A DNA stretch of 64,000 nt from Silvania confinis (lineage in GTDB: Bacteria > Pseudomonadota > Gammaproteobacteria > Enterobacterales > Enterobacteriaceae), in the NCBI RefSeq assembly GCF_025564085.1, contig NZ_JAMGZJ010000078.1:434001-498000 (forward strand), written 5' to 3'. Under the pieces are notes generated by a model. That model ran no database searches and was not told the DNA's origin. It saw nothing but the letters and a program-made list of their open reading frames with translations. Position numbers and translations under genes: made by a program. How positions within the stretch are numbered: the first letter of the stretch is position 1; each line of letters begins with the position of its first letter. Below are positions 10,040-17,816 of this stretch, piece by piece.

Positions 10040-10909
10040 ATGTCAAATCGGGGTAACTTTTTCAAACCGCTGGTGCTCAGCAGCTTTTTGCTGATTGCCG
10101 GGTGCCACAGTCCTCCCTCTGCCACGGTGAGCACACGCCCGCTGGCGGTTGACTGCGGCTGCATTCAGGACGCCGCAACCGGGAAGGTCATCACCCAGGC
10201 TGACCTGATTGTGAAGCTGGCCAGCGCGCCAGTGGTGATTGTCGGCGAAGAGCACACCAATGAGCGCCACCACCAGATTGAACAGTGGCTGCTGCAAAAC
10301 CTGAATAAAACCCGTCAGCAGGGCAGCGTACTGATGGAGATGATCAGCAGCGATCAGCAGGCGGCGGTTGACCGGGTCAAAGCGCAAAGCCTGGCGGGCA
10401 CCAAAATTAGCGCCACCCGCGCGGCAGAAGCGATGCGCTGGAAAAGCGGCTGGCCGTGGGATCTGTACCGCGATGTGGTGATGACCGCCCTTGAGGGCCC
10501 CGGCCCGCTGCTGGCGGCCAACATCAGCCGTGAGCAGGTCTCTGCCCTGTATAAAAACCCGGTCTTCCCGGCGGGTGCGGCCTCTTCGCAGCCGCAGGTG
10601 CGTGAAGCGTTGTCCGCCATTATCTATCTCATGCATGACGGCCAGATCGACGGGGAGCAGGTCACTGCCATGCTCGCCATCCAGCAGCAGCGCGATCGCT
10701 TTATGGCCGAGCAGCTCAAGCGCGCACCGCGTCCTGCGCTGCTGATTGCCGGGGGCTATCACGCCGCGAAAGATATTGGCGTGCCGCTGCATTTGGCCGA
10801 TCTGAATGCTGAGCCGCCTGTCGTGGTCATGCTCTCCACCGTGGGGACCAAAGTGAGCGCAAAACAGGCGGATTACATCTGGTCAGTTCCGGCGGAAAAG
10901 CAGCCTTAA
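10040..10909 (+). CDS. ChaN family lipoprotein (putative haem-binding)
   Basis: From the ATG at 10040 this is a 289-residue lipoprotein with signal SFLLIAGC (lipobox Ile-Ala-Gly-Cys). Longer in-frame starts would run through the Fur boxes, so I reject them. The ChaN (DUF399) domain fills the rest: VVIVGEEHTNERHHQIEQ near residue 70, VLMEMIS, WPWDLYRDVV, and near the C-terminus LLIAGGYHAAKDIGVP, where a conserved histidine sits. Campylobacter ChaN binds haem and Pseudomonas PhuW is a relative. The next gene, tonB, begins one base after its stop. Iron- or haem-uptake involvement is inferred from the family, the Fur boxes and the operon. Confidence 0.8.
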   Translation: MSNRGNFFKPLVLSSFLLIAGCHSPPSATVSTRPLAVDCGCIQDAATGKVITQADLIVKLASAPVVIVGEEHTNERHHQIEQWLLQNLNKTRQQGSVLMEMISSDQQAAVDRVKAQSLAGTKISATRAAEAMRWKSGWPWDLYRDVVMTALEGPGPLLAANISREQVSALYKNPVFPAGAASSQPQVREALSAIIYLMHDGQIDGEQVTAMLAIQQQRDRFMAEQLKRAPRPALLIAGGYHAAKDIGVPLHLADLNAEPPVVVMLSTVGTKVSAKQADYIWSVPAEKQP

Positions 10910-10910
10910 T

Positions 10911-11690
10911 ATGAATGTCAATAACCCCATGCCTCGCGCGCCCTGGACGTGGAGCGCCATGGCCAGTGTGCTGTTCCACGCGGCGCTGGCCCTGCCATTT
11001 ATCGTGCACTTTTCCCGCCCGCAGCCGGAGGCGACCCCGGCTGCGGTCATGGTCCAGTATTCGCCGGAGTTTGAAGTGGCGGTGTTAAGAACCGATCTGC
11101 CGCCCGGTGTCAGCCAGCAGCGCAAGGTCGAGGCCATGACCGAGGAAGAACGCACCCATAATCAGGACCTGCCAAAACTGCTGGTACAGGAAGAGGCGGA
11201 ACTGAAAATTGCTGCGGCCAAACCGGAGCCTAAAGCCCGCAAGAAGCCGGACATCAAGAAGAAAAGCCAGCGTGAACAGAAGGAGGAGAAGGGCAATTCC
11301 ACCACCACCAGCCTGGCCGCGCCGCCGGTGCAGACGGTGCAGACCCAGCGTACCGCCGCGCCGCTAGATACCGACGCCATGCGGATCAGCCAGAGCAAAA
11401 TAAGCTGGGAGTCGCTGGTCAAAGGCAAAATCAACAAAATGCGTAACTACCCGGAAGATGCCCGGCGTCGTAAACGCACCGGCACCGCGGTGATCACCTT
11501 TAGCGTCGATGCCCGGGGCGAAATCCTCACGACCAAACTGGTGAGCTCGTCAGGCACCCTGTCTCTGGACAAGGCTGCACTCACGGCGCTGATCAATGCC
11601 CGACCTCTGCCACCACCGCCAGAAGAGCTGGTGAGGCAGGGCGTACAGAAAGTGACGCTGCCGGTCGAATTTGGCTTACTGGATATTTAA
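10911..11690 (+). CDS. TonB family energy transducer (cassette-specific)
   Basis: A 259-residue protein with the TonB layout. One N-terminal membrane segment lies at about residues 10-30, a Lys/Pro/Glu-rich spacer spans about 95-125 (KPEPKARKKPDIKKK), and the C-terminal TonB domain covers about 170-257 (NYPEDARRRKRTGTAVITF, DARGEI, LVSSSGTLSLDKAAL, LPVEFGLL). It would pass proton-motive energy to an outer-membrane receptor, very likely the one encoded next. No exbB/exbD lies nearby, so it must use the housekeeping pair. It is not the chromosomal housekeeping tonB, which sits elsewhere in this family. Confidence 0.87.
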   Translation: MNVNNPMPRAPWTWSAMASVLFHAALALPFIVHFSRPQPEATPAAVMVQYSPEFEVAVLRTDLPPGVSQQRKVEAMTEEERTHNQDLPKLLVQEEAELKIAAAKPEPKARKKPDIKKKSQREQKEEKGNSTTTSLAAPPVQTVQTQRTAAPLDTDAMRISQSKISWESLVKGKINKMRNYPEDARRRKRTGTAVITFSVDARGEILTTKLVSSSGTLSLDKAALTALINARPLPPPPEELVRQGVQKVTLPVEFGLLDI

Positions 11691-11765
11691 AACCCAGGCT
11701 TTATTTCCCGGTAAATGCATTACTGCTGAAAATAATTATTTAAATTAATTTTCGATTGATAAGGG

Positions 11766-11785
11766 GAGGGCGTTATTACGCTCTC
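11766..11785 (+). other. hairpin between tonB-like and receptor genes
   Basis: The 7-base stem GAGGGCG/CGCTCTC (one G-U pair) with a six-base loop is followed eight bases later by a run of seven T. It could be an attenuator or partial terminator that sets the ratio of TonB to receptor. The spacing to the T run is not canonical. Confidence 0.35.
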
Positions 11786-11834
11786 GCTCTCTCCTTTTTT
11801 TGCGCTTGTAAATAATGATATACAGGATTTTATT

Positions 11835-14054
11835 ATGAAAAAACCTCAGATGGTCAAAGGTCTTTTGACCGGGATTCTTATTGTCCACGCGCCAGCGTAT
11901 GCCGCAGAAAAGGAGGGGGAATCCGTTTTCTCGCCGCTGACAATAATGGACAATACGCTCGATGAAAAAAAGAATGTCGGCTCCTCGGAGGAGAGTTATT
12001 CTCGCCCCGGGGCGTATAGTTCGCGCACGCTGAATAAAAATTTGCAGAGTCTGGATGCGTCATTACGCAGCATGGCCGGGACCTATACGCAAATCGATCC
12101 GCTGCAGGGGGCGATAAGCGTCAATATCCGTGGCATGAACGGCCTGGGCCGCGTCAATACCATGGTCGACGGTGTGACCCAGACGTACTTTGGCATGGCA
12201 CCGGCCAACTACCACGGCGGTTCCAACACCGCCGCAGGCGTACCGCTTGATCCGAACTTCCTCGCATCCGTGGACGTCACGCGCGGCAGCAGCGCCGGTT
12301 CGCAGGGGGTTAACGCCCTGGCGGGGAGCGCCAACATGCGCACCATCGGCATTGACGATATCCTGAAAGAGGGACGCCAGACCGGCCTGCTGTCGCGCTT
12401 CTCGGTCGGGGATAACGGGCTGGGACGCACCGGCATGGTCGCCGTTGCCGGTAAGACCGAAACCTTCGACAACGGCGGTGCGGTGGGGGGGATGGTGGGC
12501 ATCAGCGGCACCCGCACCTACGCCACCTATAAAAACGGCGGCGGCCGCAGCAGTAAAGATTTTATTGGTGAAGACAATAAATACCTGACGCAGACCCCGC
12601 ATTCCGAACTGTATAAGCTGAACCTCAATCTGGATCAGTATAATAAACTGGAACTCGCCGGAAGAAATTACACCAATACCTTTACCCGCCGCGATATTAC
12701 CAGCGACGATTATTACCTGCGCTATAACTATGCCCCGCTGAATGAGCTGGTGGAATTAAATGTCCTTGCCAGCACCAGTCGCGGCAATCAGGAATATAAA
12801 CCGAAGGCGATGTATAACTTTAATAACTCGTCGACCACCAATAAATCGAACGCCATCGATATCAACAACACCAGCCGCTTTAAAATGGCGGACGATCTGT
12901 ATACGACCTTCCAGGTAGGTGGGAAATTAATGGATACCCGCTACAGCCGCAGCTTTGTGCAAAGCAACGAGACCGATCGCAATGCCTTCGCCCCGGCGGG
13001 TAAGCAAAAGATCTCCTCGTTATACACCGGCCTGACGCTGAACAAAGATATCTATGAGCTGGACCTGAACCTCAACTATACCCGCAGCCAGGTGGAAGGC
13101 AAAAAACCAGCCTGCGCCGCCAACGAGAAGTGCTTCCCGCAGGGGGAAGCGATGCTGAATCTGGATGACAACGCCTTTAACCCGTCGGCCACCTTCTCTG
13201 CGCAAGTGACCCCGTGGCTGCAGCCTTTCGTCAGCTGGAGCCGCTCGTCGCGCGCGCCAAACGTGCAGGAAGTGTTCTTCGCTAACGAAGGCGGGATCTC
13301 GATGAACCCGTTCCTCAAGCCAGAAAAGGCCGAGACCGTCGAAGCCGGCTTTAACATCAATAAAACGGGCTTGCTGCTGGAGCAGGATAGCTTCCACATG
13401 AAGGCGCTGGCCTATCAGTCGCGGATCAAGGACTACATTACCAGCGAGTCCTTTATGCTGTGCTACAACGGGCAGCTGTGTAATGACTATTACAATTCTT
13501 TCAGCGGCTTTAACGCTAACGTCTATCTCAACACCACCTCGCCGGTCACTAACAACGGTTACGAGATTGAAGCCGGGTACGACGCAGGTTTCGTTTACGC
13601 CAACCTTTCCTGGAGCAAGCAGCACACCGATCAGCCCACCTCGATCGCCAGCACCGTTTACAGCTTTGCCTACAGCGATCTGAGCGATCTGCCGTCCTAC
13701 TACGCCACGCTGGACGTCGGCGGACGCCTGTTCAACGAGAAGCTTACCCTCGGCAGCCTGTTTAAGTTCACCGGCAAGTCCAAACGCCTGAGCACCGAAG
13801 GGATCGAAAGCGACACCAACACGGTGCCGAAAGAGAGCATGCCGAACATTCCGACGGTCATCGATCTCTACAGCACCTGGCAGATGACCGATGAAGTGCT
13901 GCTGCGCTTTAGCGTGCAGAACGTCACCAACCGCGACTATGCCGACGCCCTTAACCGCATGAACCAGAGCCTGGACTATGCGAAAGAAGGCTCAAGCATC
14001 AACACCACCGCGCGCGGTCGTACCTACATCTTTGGTGGCGAAATCCAGTTCTAA
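11835..14054 (+). CDS. TonB-dependent outer-membrane receptor (putative haem/iron)
   Basis: 739 residues with a signal peptide (to about residue 23, APAYA), a plug domain (about 50-175: GAISVNIRGMNGLGRVNTMVDG, VDVTRGSSAGSQGVNALAGSANMRTI) and a C-terminal 22-strand barrel ending in Phe (FGGEIQF). Around residues 470-500 it reads SRSSRAPNVQEVFF and NPFLKPEKAETVEAGF. These correspond to the FRAP and NPNL motifs of haem receptors, and no histidine lies between them, so haem specificity is not certain. The Fur-controlled context with ChaN-like and TonB proteins supports an iron or haem ligand. The family is HasR/HmuR-like. Confidence 0.85.
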   Translation: MKKPQMVKGLLTGILIVHAPAYAAEKEGESVFSPLTIMDNTLDEKKNVGSSEESYSRPGAYSSRTLNKNLQSLDASLRSMAGTYTQIDPLQGAISVNIRGMNGLGRVNTMVDGVTQTYFGMAPANYHGGSNTAAGVPLDPNFLASVDVTRGSSAGSQGVNALAGSANMRTIGIDDILKEGRQTGLLSRFSVGDNGLGRTGMVAVAGKTETFDNGGAVGGMVGISGTRTYATYKNGGGRSSKDFIGEDNKYLTQTPHSELYKLNLNLDQYNKLELAGRNYTNTFTRRDITSDDYYLRYNYAPLNELVELNVLASTSRGNQEYKPKAMYNFNNSSTTNKSNAIDINNTSRFKMADDLYTTFQVGGKLMDTRYSRSFVQSNETDRNAFAPAGKQKISSLYTGLTLNKDIYELDLNLNYTRSQVEGKKPACAANEKCFPQGEAMLNLDDNAFNPSATFSAQVTPWLQPFVSWSRSSRAPNVQEVFFANEGGISMNPFLKPEKAETVEAGFNINKTGLLLEQDSFHMKALAYQSRIKDYITSESFMLCYNGQLCNDYYNSFSGFNANVYLNTTSPVTNNGYEIEAGYDAGFVYANLSWSKQHTDQPTSIASTVYSFAYSDLSDLPSYYATLDVGGRLFNEKLTLGSLFKFTGKSKRLSTEGIESDTNTVPKESMPNIPTVIDLYSTWQMTDEVLLRFSVQNVTNRDYADALNRMNQSLDYAKEGSSINTTARGRTYIFGGEIQF

Positions 14055-14092
14055 TCCGCGACCCTTAATCACTTTGATGACCAGGAATAAAA

Positions 14093-15268
14093 ATGAAGCA
14101 CCGTAACTTCACTACCACGCTGGGATGCCTGCTGATTGCCGGGCTCTTTTCCAGCGCTGTACTGGCGATTGACCCGCCGCAGCGCGAACTGTCCCGTTTC
14201 GCGATGAAAACAAACTACCTGCAGGACGCCAACGAAGGCCTGTACGAGCTGGCTTTTGATAACACCAGCCAAAGACTGTACGCGGCGGTCACTGACCGGA
14301 TGAACCGCGAAGCCAACAAAGGCTTTCTGTATGCCTTTAATCCGGCCTCGCTGAACATCGAAAACCGGCTGACAATGCCGTATCGCGCCTTCTCGCTGGC
14401 AATGAATCAGCAGCAGCACCAGCTGTATGTCGGGCATACTCAGTCCGCCTCGCTGCGGATCAGTATCGTCGACACCCTCACCGGCAAGCTGACCAAAACC
14501 AGCGACAAGCTCAGCTTTAACGTGGCGAACGCCGCCGACGCGCGCTTTGAGCACCTGCGTCACATGGTGTACAACCCGCAGACCAACACGCTGTTTGTCA
14601 GCTACAGCAATATGCGCAAAACCGCCGAAGGCATGACGTCGCTGCATAAGCTGTTGATGCTCGATGGCACCACCCTGGCGCTGAAAGGCGAAGTGAAAGG
14701 CGCCTACAGCGGTACCGCCTATGGCCTGACCCAGGATGAGAAAACGCAGAAAATCTACGTCGGCGGCAAAGATTACATCAATGAAATCGATGCCAAAAAG
14801 CAGACCGTGCTGCGCACCATCCGCCTGAAGGATCCGAAGCCGCAGATCACCAGCGTGCAGAATCTGGCGGTGGACTCTGCCTCGAACCGCGCCTTTGTGG
14901 TGGTGTTCGACCACGAGGATCGTCGCGGACAGCAGGATGGCTTGTACGTCTTTGATTTACGCAATGGTCAGCAGCTCGGATATGTTCACACCGGAGCCGG
15001 GACCAACGCGGTCAAATACAACGCGAAATACAATGAGATCTACGTGACCAACTTCACCAGCGGCACCATCAGCGTTGTCGATGCCACTACCTACGCCATC
15101 ACCCGGGAATTTAACGCCCCGGTGTACCCGAATCAGATGGTGCTGTCCCCGGATGGCGATACCCTGTATGTCGGCGTCAAAGAGGGCTTTAACCGCGACT
15201 GGGATCCGGATGTGTACGTTGAAGGGGCCAAAGAGCGCATTCTGCGCATCGATTTGACCCGCTCGTAA
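14093..15268 (+). CDS. YncE-like secreted beta-propeller protein
   Basis: 391 residues with a signal peptide (cleavage near residue 25, SSAVLA) and a seven-bladed propeller of YVTN/YncE type. Repeating blades are visible, for example QRLYAAVTDR, HQLYVGHTQ, NTLFVSYSN, QKIYVGGKDYI, NRAFVVVF, NEIYVTNFTSGTISVVDATTY and DTLYVGVKEG. E. coli YncE is a periplasmic iron- and Fur-regulated protein next to the receptor YncD. The same pairing here, 38 bases after the receptor stop, suggests a periplasmic helper of the uptake system. The biochemical role is unknown. Confidence 0.82.
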   Translation: MKHRNFTTTLGCLLIAGLFSSAVLAIDPPQRELSRFAMKTNYLQDANEGLYELAFDNTSQRLYAAVTDRMNREANKGFLYAFNPASLNIENRLTMPYRAFSLAMNQQQHQLYVGHTQSASLRISIVDTLTGKLTKTSDKLSFNVANAADARFEHLRHMVYNPQTNTLFVSYSNMRKTAEGMTSLHKLLMLDGTTLALKGEVKGAYSGTAYGLTQDEKTQKIYVGGKDYINEIDAKKQTVLRTIRLKDPKPQITSVQNLAVDSASNRAFVVVFDHEDRRGQQDGLYVFDLRNGQQLGYVHTGAGTNAVKYNAKYNEIYVTNFTSGTISVVDATTYAITREFNAPVYPNQMVLSPDGDTLYVGVKEGFNRDWDPDVYVEGAKERILRIDLTRS

Positions 15269-15290
15269 GGTAAGGGTTTCTCAACCTTGT

Positions 15291-15333
15291 CACGGCAAAA
15301 GAGGGCGCAGCAGCCGGCCCTCTTTTTGCCGTG
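15291..15333. terminator. terminator after YncE-like gene
   Basis: An extended stem with one bulge pairs CACGGCAAAAGAGGGC with GCCCTCTTTTTGCCGTG, with a T run inside the right arm. It closes the Fur-controlled cassette 23 bases after the stop codon and would also work in the other direction. Confidence 0.8.
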
Positions 15334-15690
15334 ACGCGGCGCACCGTCTGGGGCGTCGTCGTCCGCCCGCTTTTTACCCGCCAGTACGCATTGTTTATTA
15401 TTTCTTTTCAATTCTTGCTATTCCTCTTAAGAATCTTCTGCATTTGAATTTGGCCGTTTAAAACCTTTTGTGAAGCAGAAATAAAAAGCCGTACTATCGC
15501 CGCGCTCTTAATTAACGGCTTAATTCTTCAGAAACGGCTTAGGGTAATAAATTTGAGAAATTAACATCAACAGTTTGTTAATTAATTGGGATGTTTTAAT
15601 AAAGCCTCTATTAAAAGAGGCTCAGGCAATAATGCGGCAAACAGCGCCGTAAAATAAAAATTCACTACAATGATGATAGCGAGCAATAGC
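15334..15690. other. intergenic region with a small hairpin
   Basis: I see no gene in these 357 mostly A+T-rich bases. A 6-base stem (GCCTCT/AGAGGC, loop ATTAAA) lies at 15604-15621, about 70 bases before the next start codon, and has no T run. It may be a 5' untranslated structure of the gene at 15691. Confidence 0.4.
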
Positions 15691-16203
15691 ATGAAAAAAC
15701 GTGTTTTAGCCATTCTGGTCGTCGGTCTGGTGAGTGCCACCACCGCATGTGCAATCAGCCCGGCGCAGCGCGCGAAGTATGAGCGCTCAGGCTGTACCCA
15801 GGTTTCTGAGCTGCAGGGCTGCAATCTCGACAAGTCTTACGAGTGGAACCAACGCCACGGTTTTATTAATAACGACGGCCAGCAGCAGAATTATCACGGC
15901 AAACATCATAACCGTGATAATGCGCAAAATACGTATAACGACAATCACAGCGATGCTGGAATCAACGGCAAATTCGCGGGTAACTACGTGGTGAAATTCG
16001 ACAACGGCGAGCGCGGGGCGGACATCCACATCGAAGACTCCGGGGTCTATCTGAACGGCAAAGAGATGCGCGATGTGAATGCGTATAACGGCACCCTGAC
16101 GTTCCGCGATGGCTACGCTACTTACACCATCAGAGATAACCATCGCGGGAGCTGGAAAGACGAAGATTCCGGCAACCACGGCAGCATCTACGCCTCGCGC
16201 TAA
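15691..16203 (+). CDS. hypothetical exported protein, His/Asn-rich
   Basis: I start this 170-residue protein at the ATG at 15691 (MKKRVLAILVVGLV), where a signal peptide begins. The ATG at 15670 would add seven residues in front of it. The segment SATTACAIS could be a weak lipobox or an ordinary cleavage site. A hydrophilic His/Asn-rich stretch follows (about residues 60-90, YHGKHHNRDNAQNTY). The C-terminal half is beta-rich (AGNYVVKFDNGERGADIHIEDSGVYLNGKEMRD and a TYTIRDNHRGSWKDED strand). I do not recognise the family. The next gene, ten bases on, is also a His-rich exported protein, so the two may act together. Confidence 0.6.
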   Translation: MKKRVLAILVVGLVSATTACAISPAQRAKYERSGCTQVSELQGCNLDKSYEWNQRHGFINNDGQQQNYHGKHHNRDNAQNTYNDNHSDAGINGKFAGNYVVKFDNGERGADIHIEDSGVYLNGKEMRDVNAYNGTLTFRDGYATYTIRDNHRGSWKDEDSGNHGSIYASR

Positions 16204-16212
16204 GACCCGAAT

Positions 16213-16473
16213 ATGAAACTGAAAAAAGTGATTACCGCGATGGCGGTGATGGCCATGCTGTCGGGCTGCGCGGATCATCCGGTGCTGTCGGCAGTGGGGA
16301 TTGGTCTGGGTGCGGCGGCCGTCGGCGCGGCCGTGGCAAAGCATCATGAGAAAGAGAAGCACAAAGACGATAAAAAGCAGTGGGAGCGCGATCATCAGGA
16401 TGACCGCGACCGCGATGACCAGTACAGCCATCATGGTCATCACAATCACCACCGTGATAACAGCGACTGGTAA
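16213..16473 (+). CDS. small His/Asp-rich lipoprotein
   Basis: 86 residues. A clear lipobox MLSGC (Cys near residue 18) makes this a lipoprotein. A short Gly/Ala-rich hydrophobic stretch (VGIGLGAAAVGAAVA), glycine-zipper-like, follows. The tail is a charged run with many Lys, Asp and about ten His (HHEKEKHKD, SHHGHHNHHRD) that could bind metal ions. It follows the previous gene by nine bases and is closed by a strong terminator. Metal binding is an inference from composition only. Confidence 0.65.
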   Translation: MKLKKVITAMAVMAMLSGCADHPVLSAVGIGLGAAAVGAAVAKHHEKEKHKDDKKQWERDHQDDRDRDDQYSHHGHHNHHRDNSDW

Positions 16474-16481
16474 TGCCGCAA

Positions 16482-16507
16482 GCCCACCGCCACGGTGGGC
16501 TTTTTTC
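16482..16507. terminator. terminator between small lipoprotein gene and cscB
   Basis: GCCCACC-GCCAC-GGTGGGC is followed by six T. It ends the rightward lipoprotein transcript and overlaps the end of the leftward cscB gene. Confidence 0.85.
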
Positions 16508-17762
16508 ACTGTTGTGCGTTGACGGGGGTTAATTCAATCTGTTCGTGACGCTTTTTACTTAAGGTAAAATACCCGAACAGGATCGTCACCAGCACCACCC
16601 CTGCCATCATAAAGAAGGTCGAGTGATAACCGACGTGATCGAATATCCGTCCGATCGGCAGCGACAGGACAATAATCCCGATCGAGCTGGCGATATTAAA
16701 CCCGATAAGGTACATCGTTGAAGATAAGCGCTTGTCAAAATTAGCGACGCTAAATTTAAACACCGCAATAACAAACAGCGGCACCTCCAGCGCGTGCAGC
16801 ATTTTAATAAACGAGATGATGTAAATATCTTCAAATATCGCTGAACCCAGAATACGGCAGGTCATAATTAATCCGGCCAGCATCAGCGCTGATTTTGGCC
16901 CAATGCGGTTAATCAGGAACGGAATGAATGCCATACCGATAGCTTCAAAAAAGACCTGGGCTGAGTTCAGATAACCGTATACCCGTGGTGCCATGTTCGG
17001 GTCTTCAAACAGTCCGGCATAGAATACCGGGAACATTTGCTGGTCGTAGATATTGTAAAATGACCAGGTGCCGACCACGAACGCCACGAAATACCAGAAC
17101 TGACGGTCTTTAAAGATGGCGATAAAATCCTGGCGGGTCAGCGGGGTTACTGCCGTCTCTTTCGCCTCCTCGTCTGCTGTGCGATCTGTGTTAAAGAACA
17201 GATTGATGACCAGGAACAGCAGACCCATCAGCGAGACGCACCAGAAGTTGATATGCGGGTTGATACTGAAGAAAATGCCGCCCACGAACGCCCCAGCCGC
17301 ATACCCCAGACATCCCCAGAAGCGGGCGGTGCCAAATTCAAAATTGAAACGTCGGCTGATCTTCTCGACGAAACTGTCGACCAGCCCACAACCCGCAAGA
17401 TAGCCCAGACCAAAGAAGATGGCCCCCAGAACCATAGCCAGCGTGAAGTTGCTCACCAGCAGCGGTTCATAAACATAAATCAGGAACGGGCCGCTTAAGG
17501 TAATGACGATGCCAATCAGCCAGATTAGGTGTTTTCGGGTGCCGAGTTTGTCCTGCAACACGCCGTAGCCAATCATAAATAGCATGCTGAAAAACTGGTT
17601 GACGGAATAGAGCATTCCCAGTTCCGCACCGGACAGCCCCAGCTTGTTTTTCAACCACATGGCGTAGAATGACCACCATAATGACCATGCGGCAAAGAAA
17701 AAAAGCAAATACCCCGAGGAGTAGCGGTATTTATCATTACTGAACGGCATATTTATTTTCAT
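16506..17762 (-). CDS. cscB: sucrose:H+ symporter CscB
   Basis: 418 residues with twelve predicted membrane helices. It belongs to the oligosaccharide:H+ symporter (LacY) family and follows E. coli CscB closely along its length: SLWWSFYAMWLKNKLGLSG near the start, LYSVNQFFSMLFM, YVYEPLL, FFGLGYLAGCGLVDSF, FGTARFWG, GTWSFYNIYDQQMFPVFY, YGYLNSAQV, and LHALEVPLFVIAVFKF with SVANFDKRLSST. It imports sucrose across the inner membrane. It lies 54 bases downstream of cscA on the same strand, so cscAB form an operon under CscR. E. coli EC3132 has cscK before cscB; here cscB is last and no cscK is adjacent. Confidence 0.95.
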   Translation of the reverse strand: MKINMPFSNDKYRYSSGYLLFFFAAWSLWWSFYAMWLKNKLGLSGAELGMLYSVNQFFSMLFMIGYGVLQDKLGTRKHLIWLIGIVITLSGPFLIYVYEPLLVSNFTLAMVLGAIFFGLGYLAGCGLVDSFVEKISRRFNFEFGTARFWGCLGYAAGAFVGGIFFSINPHINFWCVSLMGLLFLVINLFFNTDRTADEEAKETAVTPLTRQDFIAIFKDRQFWYFVAFVVGTWSFYNIYDQQMFPVFYAGLFEDPNMAPRVYGYLNSAQVFFEAIGMAFIPFLINRIGPKSALMLAGLIMTCRILGSAIFEDIYIISFIKMLHALEVPLFVIAVFKFSVANFDKRLSSTMYLIGFNIASSIGIIVLSLPIGRIFDHVGYHSTFFMMAGVVLVTILFGYFTLSKKRHEQIELTPVNAQQ

Positions 17763-17816
17763 TTTTTTGTCCCAATCCAGAGGGTATTACGATTAAGGCC
17801 GTCTTTTCTCAGTCTG

